Of a stretch of DNA of 64,000 nucleotides, positions 16,955-25,481 are shown piece after piece. Source of the DNA: Actinomadura spongiicola (GTDB lineage Bacteria > Actinomycetota > Actinomycetes > Streptosporangiales > Streptosporangiaceae); the NCBI RefSeq assembly GCF_003432485.1, contig NZ_QVNQ01000006.1, positions 248,001-312,000 of the forward strand, in the 5' to 3' direction. Position 1 is the stretch's first letter. Each line of letters opens with the position of its first letter. The notes beneath the pieces are model-generated. The model was given only the letters and a program-made list of their open reading frames with translations, had not been told where the DNA came from and searched no databases. The translations under genes and the position numbers were made by a program.

Positions 16955-17377
16955 GTGCTGGCTCGGCTTCCCTCCGAATTCTGGGATGTCCGGTATGTCG
17001 GGGCCCGGTTTCCGGGGTCCCCGGCCGTGGCCGAGGAACCCGGCATCGCCGCCGGTGCCAACTGCCAGTTGTTCGCCTATCGAGTGCTCATGCACTTCGG
17101 GCTCGATGCGCCCGCGCTGCGATCAAGCGAGTTGTGGGCCGACACGGAACGGACGACGCGGGTGTCGGCGCCTCGGCCGTTGGACCTGGTCCTCGTCAAC
17201 GCCACCGGCGATGCCTGGGGTGCTCATGTCGGCGTCTGGGTCGATGACGACCAGATCCTTCATCTCAGTTCCGAGGTCGGACATCCGGCCGTGTGGAGCA
17301 TGGACGACTTCGCGGCACGGGACCGGTACCGCACGGTGATCGGCTTCAAGCGCGTCACCCGCCGGCTTCCGGAATGA
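16955..17377 (+). CDS. NlpC/P60-like hydrolase domain protein
   Basis: A 140-residue protein with the order Cys-His-His of NlpC/P60-type cysteine peptidases: C37 in GANCQLFAY, H91 in GAHVGVWV and H103 in ILHLSSEVG. It is a bare domain with no signal peptide, so it is probably cytoplasmic and its substrate unknown. The GTG at 16955 is chosen for the G-rich ribosome site 6 bases upstream; an in-frame GTG at 16916 would add 13 residues. It converges on the MarR gene with a 4-base gap. Confidence 0.7.
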   Translation: MLARLPSEFWDVRYVGARFPGSPAVAEEPGIAAGANCQLFAYRVLMHFGLDAPALRSSELWADTERTTRVSAPRPLDLVLVNATGDAWGAHVGVWVDDDQILHLSSEVGHPAVWSMDDFAARDRYRTVIGFKRVTRRLPE

Positions 17378-17381
17378 ACCG

Positions 17382-17804
17382 TCACCCCATGGCTTTGCGC
17401 AGCAGCGCCGTCAGCTGGTTCTGCTCGTCGAGGGTGAGTCGTTCGACCGCCGTCCGGCCGAAGGTGAAGGCCTCCGCGAACCGCTGGTTCATCTCGTCCC
17501 CCCGAGGGGTTCGCACGACGATCCGTGCGCGGCGGTCCTCGGGATTCGGTTCCCGGACCGCGAGCCCGAGCGCTTCGAGCCGCGCGACGATCTGGGTGAT
17601 GTTGGAGGCGTCGCACCCGAGTTCCTCGGCGAGAGCGCCCATGCCGCACGGCTCGTAGAGGCGTCCGAGCAGACATGCCTGCGCCGGGCTGAGCCCCAGC
17701 TTCGCCGCGGCCGACTCGTAGGCGCGTTCGTAGACGTCGACCAGGTCGAACAGGACGGCCTCGGCTTCGGACGAGGTACTCGCGGGTCTGTTCGGCAGCG
17801 ACAT
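17382..17804 (-). CDS. MarR-family transcriptional regulator
   Basis: A 140-residue winged-helix regulator. The recognition helix region is MGALAEELGCDASNITQIVARLEALG (given here by its ends, about residues 55-80), followed by the wing DRRARIVVRTPRG around 91-103. It is divergent from an MDR-family oxidoreductase gene with two near-perfect inverted repeats in the 81-base gap. This is the standard layout for a MarR repressor controlling itself and its neighbour. Confidence 0.9.
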   Translation of the reverse strand: MSLPNRPASTSSEAEAVLFDLVDVYERAYESAAAKLGLSPAQACLLGRLYEPCGMGALAEELGCDASNITQIVARLEALGLAVREPNPEDRRARIVVRTPRGDEMNQRFAEAFTFGRTAVERLTLDEQNQLTALLRKAMG

Positions 17805-17818
17805 GCCCCCAGTGTACG

Positions 17819-17839
17819 TTGCTTGATTCTCTCAAGTAA
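17819..17839. promoter_or_regulatory. Putative MarR operator 1
   Basis: Inverted repeat TTGCTTGA-N5-TCAAGTAA with one mismatch between arms, centre 17829. It lies 15 bases upstream of the MarR start and overlaps a possible -35 (TTGATT, 17823-17828) for the oxidoreductase gene, with TGCAAT 17 bases on as a possible -10. Confidence 0.65.
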
Positions 17840-17852
17840 TCATGCTGCAATG

Positions 17853-17871
17853 TACTTGATCCACTCAAGCA
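17853..17871. promoter_or_regulatory. Putative MarR operator 2
   Basis: A second copy of the same repeat, TACTTGA-N5-TCAAGCA, centre 17862, exactly 33 bases (about three helical turns) from operator 1, so both face the same side of the DNA. It lies between the proposed -10 and the AGGAGG at 17875-17880. Confidence 0.65.
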
Positions 17872-17885
17872 AATAGGAGGTCCCG

Positions 17886-18878
17886 ATGGGCAGCAAGGCT
17901 CAGGACACGGCGAGCGGCGCGAGCGTGCCGGCGGAGATGAACGCGGTCGTGCTCGACCGGTTCGGGGGAGTCGACGAACTCAAGCAGCGCCGGATCCCGG
18001 TTCCGGAGTTCGGCGACGACGACGTACTCCTCCGGGTGGAGTACGCGGGGGCCGGGTCCTGGGACGTCCTGGAGCGTAAGGGCCTCTACGACAACGCTTT
18101 CGGCGCCGAGTCGACCTTCCCCTTCGTCCTGGGCTGGGACGCGGCGGGCACGGTGGCCGCGGTCGGGCGCAACGTCACCCGATTCGAGGTGGGCGATCGT
18201 GTCTACGCCGCGACGATCCCGGTCTTGCGGACCGGCTTCTACGCCGAATACAGCGCCGTCGAGGCCGAGCACGTGGCGCATGTGCCCGACCGGCTGCCGA
18301 CCGACCAGGCCGGTGCGCTGGGCTGGGACGCCCTGACCGCGCTGACCGGCTTCGACGTGCTCGACCTCCGGTCGGGCGACTCGCTCATGGTCTTCGGGGC
18401 CAGCGGAGGAGTCGGGCACATGGCCGTGCAGCTGGCGCGGCACAGAGGCATCCGGGTGCTGGCCGTCGCGTCCGGGGACGACGGTGTCGCGCTCTCCCGG
18501 CGGCTGGGCGCCGACGCCGTCGTCGACGGCCGCAAGGTCGATGTACTGGCCGCGGCCTCGGAGTTCGCACCGGACGGGCTCGACGGGGCCTTCATCACCG
18601 CGGGCGGCGAGGTCGCCGAGCGGGCGCTCGGCGCGGTCAAGGATTCCGGTCGGATCGCGTGGCCGAACGGCGTCGAGCCCGAACCTGCCAAGACCCCGGC
18701 CGCGAAGGTGTTCCGCAACGACGGGGATCGCCTCGCCACCGACCGGCTGAACGCGATCATCGAGGCGAGTTCGTTCGAGGTCCACCTCGGCGGGGTCTTC
18801 CCGCTGGAGCGGATCGCGGACGCGCATCGTGCCCTGGACGAGCACTATGTCGGAAAGCTGGCCATCAAGATCGGGTAA
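17886..18878 (+). CDS. MDR-family NADP-dependent oxidoreductase (quinone reductase-like)
   Basis: A 330-residue zinc-independent medium-chain dehydrogenase/reductase. The GroES-like half is followed by a Rossmann motif VFGASGGVGHMA at residues 169-180. It lacks the zinc-binding cysteines of alcohol dehydrogenases, and the quinone-oxidoreductase type fits its length. It probably reduces quinones or reactive enals/enones. AGGAGG lies 5 bases before the ATG. It is very probably controlled by the divergent MarR protein. Confidence 0.88.
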   Translation: MGSKAQDTASGASVPAEMNAVVLDRFGGVDELKQRRIPVPEFGDDDVLLRVEYAGAGSWDVLERKGLYDNAFGAESTFPFVLGWDAAGTVAAVGRNVTRFEVGDRVYAATIPVLRTGFYAEYSAVEAEHVAHVPDRLPTDQAGALGWDALTALTGFDVLDLRSGDSLMVFGASGGVGHMAVQLARHRGIRVLAVASGDDGVALSRRLGADAVVDGRKVDVLAAASEFAPDGLDGAFITAGGEVAERALGAVKDSGRIAWPNGVEPEPAKTPAAKVFRNDGDRLATDRLNAIIEASSFEVHLGGVFPLERIADAHRALDEHYVGKLAIKIG

Positions 18879-18976
18879 GGCGCCGAGGGGCCCGAGGTGT
18901 TATGGGTCTTGTGCGGCGGGAGCCCGCCGCTGATGCTTGGTCTTCGAACTTGATCAAGTATGGAGGCGGCGGTTCG

Positions 18977-20941
18977 ATGCGTGCGCGCCGACGTTCGGCG
19001 ATGGCCGTGGCCGGGCTGGTGGGCTTGGGCGGCGCGATGCCGGTCGCGCCGGACGAGCCGCCAGGCCCGGCGCTGACCGGTCTTGATCTGACCGCCGCCA
19101 ACCGCCGCCCTCCGGTGGACGGGCTGTACGACTGGTCCAGTGCCGGATACCGCGCGGGCGCCCGGCTCCCGACCGAGGCGGAACTCACCTCGGACGCCGA
19201 CTGCCTCCTGGGGCCGGAGACACTCGCGAAGACTTATGACGTCGTCCCCGACGACGAAGGCGATGATGGCGCGGGGATTCAGCGGGCGATCGATCATGTC
19301 CGCGCCGAATGCAGCCCCAAGGCCGGTTACACGAAGCTGAGCCGGATCCAGCTCCCCGCCGGGCGGCTCCTGGTCAACGCGCAGATCAGGGTCGATGCCG
19401 ACTACCTCGTCCTCACCGGCGCGGGCTCCGATCCCGACAAGGGAACGAAGATCGTTTACACGCCCGATGCCGCCACCCGGTACGACGTCCTGACCGCAGG
19501 CAACGCCGACTGGGACGAGGACGGCATGGTGTGGGGCCCGGCGAAGGGCGGCTGGATCTGGCCGGGCCGAGGTTTGTTCGCCGTCGCCTCCCGTGAAGTG
19601 GCCGCCAGGTACCGCGCCGACGCGCCCCGGCCGGAGCCCCAGAACTACGACAACGCCCCGGCCAACCGCCGGGACCTGTTCGAAGGCACGGTGAACGCCC
19701 ACTGGGTCTCCGGCGCCACGCTGCGGGCGATGCCGGGCGAGACCGCGTACGCGGGCAGAAAGGGCCAGACAAAGGTCTATCTGAACGCCGGAACGACCGG
19801 CGCGATCATGCGTGGCTTCAAGGTGGGCGGCCATGTCAACGTCCGGGCGGCCAACAGCGTGAGGTTCTACGGCGAGATGTCGGTGCCGGCCGATCACGCC
19901 TCCTTGCAGAACCTGCACATGCGGCAGCAGATCTTCGGTATCACCGAGGTCGACACCACCGACAAGGTGATCACGCTCGACAAGTCGCTGGAGTTCGACG
20001 TGCCGGTCGACTCGACATCGGACGGATCACCCATGATCGACGGACGGGTGTACACCTCGAAGGCGGCACCGCTGGTCGATCCGGTGGTGGGCGTCGGCAT
20101 CGAGAACCTGTACCTCACCCAGACGGCACCCAAGGGCAAGACGGCGAAGGACGCCGTGCACGACTACGGCAATTTCGATCCCGCGGGCCAGATGCACGGC
20201 ATCGTCCTGAAGGGTGCGGTGAACGACTGGGTTCGAGGCGTCCGCGCGGACATGACCGGCTCACACCCGATCGTCACCGAAGAGGCCAAGAACCTCTCCA
20301 TCGTTGACAACACCCTCGACGGGTCGTGGAACAAGGGCGCGGGCGGCAACGGCTATTTCCGTGGTTCCCGCGTCTGGGACTCGGTCTACGCCGGTAACAC
20401 CACACGCCACCTGCGGCACTTCACCTTCCAGTGGTCGGCCTCGGGCAACGTCGCGATCGGCAACAGCTTCGACTCGGACCTGAACCTGCACGGCGGCTGG
20501 GAACGCCACAACCTCTTCGAACTCAACAACGTGACCGTCCCCTACGAGCACCGGCCGGGGAGATGCAGTGTCAACTGCGGTGAAGAGGGCGGCGGCAAGC
20601 CCGGCGACGGCACCTGGTTCCCCATCTACTGGTCCGCGGGCGCCAAGGCGGTGAAATGGTCGGGTTCGTCGGGGCCCGACAACGTCTTCTTCCGCAACGC
20701 GCTGCGTAAACAGGCCGACGACCCGAACGCCCCCTACTTCGACTACTACGGCGACCGCAAGAAAATCTACCGGTTCGGCGTGGACGGCTCCGGCGCCTGG
20801 CACCACCTGGACGTCGACGGTAAACCGATCAGCGACTGGCTCGACAACGAGCGGCACGACTACACCGGCGGCCACGGCGTCGCCGACACCGCGACGTCCG
20901 AGTACCCCTCTATCTTCCTGTCCGCCCTCCCGAAGCGGTAG
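18977..20941 (+). CDS. Secreted right-handed beta-helix (pectate-lyase-like) protein
   Basis: A 654-residue protein. A short basic N-terminus (MRARRRSAMAVAGLVGLGG) and a hydrophobic stretch ending near residue 24 act as a signal peptide. The body shows repeated glycine/asparagine-rich strands (LDLTAANRRPPVDG; GTTGAIMRGFKVGGHVNVRA; SGNVAIGNSFDSDLNLHGG) typical of parallel beta-helix proteins such as pectate lyases and polysaccharide-binding proteins. The catalytic type cannot be fixed. The ATG at 18977 has GGAGG 10 bases upstream. It ends 25 bases from the convergent CHAT gene. Confidence 0.75.
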   Translation: MRARRRSAMAVAGLVGLGGAMPVAPDEPPGPALTGLDLTAANRRPPVDGLYDWSSAGYRAGARLPTEAELTSDADCLLGPETLAKTYDVVPDDEGDDGAGIQRAIDHVRAECSPKAGYTKLSRIQLPAGRLLVNAQIRVDADYLVLTGAGSDPDKGTKIVYTPDAATRYDVLTAGNADWDEDGMVWGPAKGGWIWPGRGLFAVASREVAARYRADAPRPEPQNYDNAPANRRDLFEGTVNAHWVSGATLRAMPGETAYAGRKGQTKVYLNAGTTGAIMRGFKVGGHVNVRAANSVRFYGEMSVPADHASLQNLHMRQQIFGITEVDTTDKVITLDKSLEFDVPVDSTSDGSPMIDGRVYTSKAAPLVDPVVGVGIENLYLTQTAPKGKTAKDAVHDYGNFDPAGQMHGIVLKGAVNDWVRGVRADMTGSHPIVTEEAKNLSIVDNTLDGSWNKGAGGNGYFRGSRVWDSVYAGNTTRHLRHFTFQWSASGNVAIGNSFDSDLNLHGGWERHNLFELNNVTVPYEHRPGRCSVNCGEEGGGKPGDGTWFPIYWSAGAKAVKWSGSSGPDNVFFRNALRKQADDPNAPYFDYYGDRKKIYRFGVDGSGAWHHLDVDGKPISDWLDNERHDYTGGHGVADTATSEYPSIFLSALPKR

Positions 20942-20966
20942 ATGCCCAAGCTCCGGTGCGGGATGC

Positions 20967-23414
20967 TCAGCGGCCCACATGGACGAAGGGTGCCCACAGG
21001 TCCACTTTCTCGGCGCCGAGGAGGTCGCGGAGGTCCACGGTCGCGGCATGCAGTGCTCGGGCCACGGTGTCGGGCGAGCGGACGTCCGGTTCCGCGGCCA
21101 GCGCACCGAAGACGTGCTCGGCGGCGTGGGCGACCGCCAGGTCCTTCGCCGGCCACAGAGTGCCGACGACGTCCTGCCAACCCGCCAGGCGGAGCGCACC
21201 GGCCAGACTGAGCGCCTCGTCCAAGTTGTGCAAGCCGCCCACCGCGGTCTGGCAGGCGCCGAGGAACGCGACTTCACCGGACTTGGCGGCACCGATGAGC
21301 CGGCCGACGGTCAGCAGACCGTCGGAGAGCCGCAACCCGCCCATGACCGGATGCTCCATGTCCTGGTGACCGTGGCAGGCGAAATAGACGTATGAGTGAT
21401 GCTCCAGCTCGGACAGGACCCGCTCCCGTGTCGCGTCCTCGTTCTTGAGCGCGGTGTGACGTCCCGCGAACTCCCTCGCAAGGAACTCCGTCTCCACGGG
21501 GCGCAGTCCTTCGTCGGCGATCGCCGTGATGAGCAGCCGTGGCGGCTCACCGGTCGACGGTTCGTCCCGCGCCGGGCCAGACAGGAACGACAGTGCCGGA
21601 GTGTAGGACGACACCACCCGGTCGGGGACGTTCCCACCGCCGTCATCGCCGTACCGGCCCGCCGCGTGCAACGGCACCATGGACAGGAAACTGGTCGGAC
21701 ACCACCAGATCCGCGGCATGGGTCCGTCGCCCGTGTCGCGGTCGTGGCCGAGTTCGGATAGGACGGGTTCGGCGATCACGTCCCAACACCAGGCGAGGAG
21801 CTTGCTCGTGTGCGTGCGCGGGTCACCGGGGAAGTCGTCCTCGCTGAAGGCGCGCAGGAAGGCGAAGACGACGTCGAGTCCGGCCTCGAAATCCAGCCCC
21901 GGCAGCGGCACGACCCGTACACCGTCGCTGGAGACGATCAGGGCGTCGCCGCGCCAGCGGCTCAGATTGACCACGACCGCGGGTCCGTCCACCGCCCAAC
22001 GCGCGATCAGGTCCGCCGCGGTGGGCGGGGCGATGGGCGCTCCGGCCGCGTCCGCGCGGTCCTGCGCGTGCAGCACCAGTCGGCCGCGTTCCAGTAGTTC
22101 CACGGCGAGTTCGGGATCGTCCAACTGGAGGGCGCAGGCGGCGGCGTCGACGGACAGGCCCGCCCAGGAGCGCCGGGCCAGTTGCACCGTGCGGTCGGAA
22201 CGGCTCAGATGAGGGCCTGCCAGGTCGTGCAAGGCGTCGAGGGCCGTTCGGTAGGCGTCCATGGCCGACTCCCAGCGGCCGCGACCCCCCTCGAACAGGC
22301 TCCATTTCTGTGCCGCGTCCAGCCTCGCCCACGCACTGCCGCCGGGCGCGACGGTCGCCTCGCGCAGGGCCGCGACGGCGGCCTCGGCGTCGGTGGGGTC
22401 CTCGGTCAGCTCGAACCGTATCCGCTTCGCCGTCCCGAGGTTGGTGAGGACGTCCGCCCGCGCCGGATGGTCGGGCCCCGCGGCCTGCTCGGCGATTTCG
22501 CCCGTGCGGACGGCGTCGGCCGCGAGGTCGGGTCGTCGCAGCATCTCGGCCGCGTTCATCAGCACGCCGGTGACATGGTTGAGCAGGTCGACGTAGGAGG
22601 GGCTCTCGGGAGAGATCTCCGGCAGGGCGCGTCGGATCTGGCGGACGGCCTCCCGGGCCAGCTTCCGCCGCCGGCTTTCCCAGTGCCGGGCCCCGGTGAT
22701 GTAGATCAGCGCGGCTTTCGCGAGTATCTCGGGCGGCGGAGGGATGCGCAGACTCGTCAGCATGCACGCTTCCGCGGCGTACTGCACCGCCTTGTGGAGT
22801 GCGGCGGCCTCGCCGGAGGCGTCGAACAGGGTGCGGTGGGCGGACGCCAGATCGATCGTGGCCTCAGCCCGCTCCGGAGACCGCTTCCGGTAGCCCTTGT
22901 ACACGAAGTGGCGCAGTTCCACCCCGCGATGCAGATTCACCAGACGGCTCCACGTCTGCCACGCGGTCATATGGGCGTCCGCTACGGCGTGGGCCAGGTC
23001 CAGCGGACGGTCCCGCTCCGGCAGAGCGGCGAGATACGCCTCGCCCGCGGCAATGGCCTCGTTGAGGCGGGCGCCTTCGTCTCCCGTCTGCAAGGCGATC
23101 CGCTCCGCGACGGCGACGTGCATCAGAACCGTCGGGTACAGGTCGTGGTCGACGGAAAGGGCCCCGAACGTCGCTTCTGTCAGTTGCCGGAACCGGGTGA
23201 AGTCGTCGGACGAACCGGATTGCTGGAACCGGACCAATAACGCCAGCTGAAGCGCGACCCTCCGTGCCGGGTCGTCATCGCCGCTCTCGACCGCGGCGGC
23301 GTGCGCGTCCACGAGTTGGTCTAGTTCGGCGCCCGCCGGCATCGGCCGGGCGCGGGTGAACATTCCGGCGAGCGACGCCGCATCGCTCAAAAACGTCGAA
23401 AACCGTCTGGTCAT
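20967..23414 (-). CDS. CHAT-domain caspase-like protease with TPR-like repeats
   Basis: An 815-residue protein. The N-terminal ~480 residues are helical repeats of TPR type. The C-terminal third is a CHAT domain with the catalytic pair H681 (YFACHGHQD) and C721 (FLGACQTAVGG). CHAT proteases are the bacterial relatives of separase/caspase and often act in conflict or regulated cell-death systems, cleaving a partner when triggered. The start ATG at 23414 has a weak AGGG site. Divergently, 83 bases away, begins a two-gene operon that may encode its sensor or target; this link is inferred from position only. Confidence 0.88.
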   Translation of the reverse strand: MTRRFSTFLSDAASLAGMFTRARPMPAGAELDQLVDAHAAAVESGDDDPARRVALQLALLVRFQQSGSSDDFTRFRQLTEATFGALSVDHDLYPTVLMHVAVAERIALQTGDEGARLNEAIAAGEAYLAALPERDRPLDLAHAVADAHMTAWQTWSRLVNLHRGVELRHFVYKGYRKRSPERAEATIDLASAHRTLFDASGEAAALHKAVQYAAEACMLTSLRIPPPPEILAKAALIYITGARHWESRRRKLAREAVRQIRRALPEISPESPSYVDLLNHVTGVLMNAAEMLRRPDLAADAVRTGEIAEQAAGPDHPARADVLTNLGTAKRIRFELTEDPTDAEAAVAALREATVAPGGSAWARLDAAQKWSLFEGGRGRWESAMDAYRTALDALHDLAGPHLSRSDRTVQLARRSWAGLSVDAAACALQLDDPELAVELLERGRLVLHAQDRADAAGAPIAPPTAADLIARWAVDGPAVVVNLSRWRGDALIVSSDGVRVVPLPGLDFEAGLDVVFAFLRAFSEDDFPGDPRTHTSKLLAWCWDVIAEPVLSELGHDRDTGDGPMPRIWWCPTSFLSMVPLHAAGRYGDDGGGNVPDRVVSSYTPALSFLSGPARDEPSTGEPPRLLITAIADEGLRPVETEFLAREFAGRHTALKNEDATRERVLSELEHHSYVYFACHGHQDMEHPVMGGLRLSDGLLTVGRLIGAAKSGEVAFLGACQTAVGGLHNLDEALSLAGALRLAGWQDVVGTLWPAKDLAVAHAAEHVFGALAAEPDVRSPDTVARALHAATVDLRDLLGAEKVDLWAPFVHVGR

Positions 23415-23497
23415 TCGGCACCCTTGCTGTGAAGCCTACGCGCGGCGCCCGGCGAGCAGTAGGGAAACGGTGTGATCGGTACGCGGAACGGAGATTC

Positions 23498-23977
23498 ATG
23501 ACGGAACGGATGATCGCCGAGTTGGCGGTCGAGGCCCATGTGGCTCATGTCGGCGAGCCCGCACGCGAAGGGGACGTCACCGTCTTCGTCGACGATGACG
23601 GGCGTCCCGCCTCGGCGCTCGGCCCGCGCGGGTCGCTGGAGACCCTGAGCGTCGAGCCCGAGGCGTCGTTGGCCCGGGTCACCGGTCTGCTCAAGGAGAC
23701 CGGTCTGATCGGGCGTGTGCTGAAGCAGGCGGTCCTGGTCGTCCTGGTGGGCGACGACGGCACGATCACCGGCGTCGTCCCGCCGCGGGTTCTGGCGAGC
23801 GTGCTGATCGAAGAGAGCGACCTGCGCTCCGACCCCGAACTGCACGGCCGCGACGATGTGCCGGCCGGAACGTCCGTCGTGTACTGCGAGCAGTGCAAGC
23901 TTCCCGGGCGCTACCACGTGGTCGACCCCGGCAGAACGAAGTGCGTCCACGGCGACCATCCGGTGCGGCGGAGCTGA
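23498..23977 (+). CDS. CBS-like protein with C-terminal zinc-ribbon, unknown function
   Basis: A 159-residue protein starting MTERMIAELAVEAHVAHVG. The middle part, VLVVLVGDDGTITGVVPPRVLASVL, looks like half of a CBS domain. The C-terminus carries YCEQCKLPGRYH and RTKCVHGDH, i.e. Cys-x2-Cys...Cys-x-His, a likely zinc ribbon. The ATG at 23498 follows ACGGAG. The next gene starts 4 bases after its stop, so the two are co-translated. Placement beside the CHAT protease suggests a joint role, not proven. Confidence 0.65.
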   Translation: MTERMIAELAVEAHVAHVGEPAREGDVTVFVDDDGRPASALGPRGSLETLSVEPEASLARVTGLLKETGLIGRVLKQAVLVVLVGDDGTITGVVPPRVLASVLIEESDLRSDPELHGRDDVPAGTSVVYCEQCKLPGRYHVVDPGRTKCVHGDHPVRRS

Positions 23978-23981
23978 CTTC

Positions 23982-25475
23982 GTGGGCGGTCTGGTGGAGG
24001 GTGCGGCCGGGCTGCTGAGCAAGCGCCTGGTGGTCACCACGTGGATCCCGTTGTTCGTGTTGCTGAGTGCACTGGCGGCCTTGGTCGCGGCCGGAGCCGG
24101 GTGGGACGCGGTCACCCGGACGTGGGACGCCGTCCCGGCCGACCTTCGGATACTCGCGGGGTTGGCGCTGCTCGCGGCCACCACCCTGCTCGCCCATCTG
24201 CTGAACGCGGTGCGTCCTCAGCTGTTCCGGCTCTACGAGGGGTACTGGCCGAAGCGGCTCGAAAACCGCTACCGGAAGCGGCACGTCCATCGTCATGCGA
24301 AGCTGCTACACCGCGAAACGGATCCTTGGCCGACCTCCTATCCGAGGAACCAGGACAAGGTGCGTCCGACCCGCCTGGGGAACATCTTGTACGCGGCCGA
24401 AGAACATCCATGGTTCAAGTACAGGCTGCCCGCGAACGAGATCTGGCCACGTTTGTACGCCGCGCTACCCGAGTCCTTCGTACGGACGTTCTCGGGGGTC
24501 GCCGCCGCTGTGGAACTGATGGTCACGTTGAGCCTGCTGGCGGTCGTGTTCGCCTGCGTCGGAGCAGTGCTGGCGGTCGCCCTGCTGCCCTGGTACGTCG
24601 CGCCTCTGGTCATGTTGTGCGGTGCCTTGGTCTCCGGTTTCTGCTACGTCGCCGCCGTGCGCGCGGCCGTCCCCTACGCCAACCAGATCCGTGTGGCCTT
24701 CGACGTCCACCGCTGGAAGCTGTTGCAGGCCATCGGCCTACGGTTGCCGACCTCGTACAACGAGGAACTCGACCAATGGCGCCAGTTGCGCAAGCTGTGG
24801 TTCGGGGCGGGGCCCGACTCCGAGCATGAGGGCGCGCTGCGCTACCCCGAGGAAGCGGGGCCCATCGTCCTGAGCCTGCCGCCCGCCGCCGCGCCTCCGG
24901 CTCCGACCCCTGCCCCGGCCCCGGCACCGGGCGGTCCCGTGCCGTCGCCCGCGCCGCCCGCCCCTCCGGCCGCGGTCCGATCGCCCAGCCTGACCCGTGA
25001 CCTCGCGCTCGTCCTCGCCGCCGCCCTGCTGTGCGTCACGGCCATCGGGCTGGTCCGCGCATCGACCGCGTCCGAGCCGACCGAGACCCGCCGCGCCCTG
25101 CCCGCCTACCACCAACTGAAGGCGGAGGACCTCACCGGACCGGACGCGGCACTCGTCAACCGCTACACCCTGGGTTCCGTGAAGGCCGGTGAGCCGCTGG
25201 CCAAGGCCGACCTCGGGCCGCGCCTGCCTCCGAACGCCCTCGCCCAGCGGTCGATCAGCGTCGTCACCCTCGCCCCGGGAAGTGCGGAGCTGGTCCGCCC
25301 CGGCGATCGCGCGACCCTTCGCTGGACACCGAACAAGGACCGGGACGAACCCGTCAGGACAGTGGGCGACGCTCTCGTCCTCCGCGTGGGACCTAAGGAT
25401 CGCGCGGTCGTCGCCGTCCCCGCCGCCCGGCTGGCCGACCTGCCGACACGAACCCCCGTCCAGATCGCCCGATGA
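23982..25475 (+). CDS. Membrane protein with C-terminal SAF domain
   Basis: A 497-residue protein starting with GTG at 23982. Two hydrophobic segments lie near the N-terminus (about 18-38 and 50-68) and two more near 190-235. A Pro/Ala-rich linker and another membrane segment (ALVLAAALLCVTAIGLV) precede the C-terminal SAF-like domain (YHQLKAEDLTGPDA to TRTPVQIAR). SAF domains bind carbohydrates or peptides. GGCGGAG lies about 9 bases before the start. It is coupled to the zinc-ribbon gene, and it converges on the next gene with a 6-base gap. Confidence 0.65.
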   Translation: MGGLVEGAAGLLSKRLVVTTWIPLFVLLSALAALVAAGAGWDAVTRTWDAVPADLRILAGLALLAATTLLAHLLNAVRPQLFRLYEGYWPKRLENRYRKRHVHRHAKLLHRETDPWPTSYPRNQDKVRPTRLGNILYAAEEHPWFKYRLPANEIWPRLYAALPESFVRTFSGVAAAVELMVTLSLLAVVFACVGAVLAVALLPWYVAPLVMLCGALVSGFCYVAAVRAAVPYANQIRVAFDVHRWKLLQAIGLRLPTSYNEELDQWRQLRKLWFGAGPDSEHEGALRYPEEAGPIVLSLPPAAAPPAPTPAPAPAPGGPVPSPAPPAPPAAVRSPSLTRDLALVLAAALLCVTAIGLVRASTASEPTETRRALPAYHQLKAEDLTGPDAALVNRYTLGSVKAGEPLAKADLGPRLPPNALAQRSISVVTLAPGSAELVRPGDRATLRWTPNKDRDEPVRTVGDALVLRVGPKDRAVVAVPAARLADLPTRTPVQIAR

Positions 25476-25481
25476 CCACCG

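Noticed and set aside
22182..23240. 352-codon plus-strand open frame inside the CHAT gene
   Set aside because: Antisense to a gene with intact catalytic motifs; composition is that of a shadow frame.
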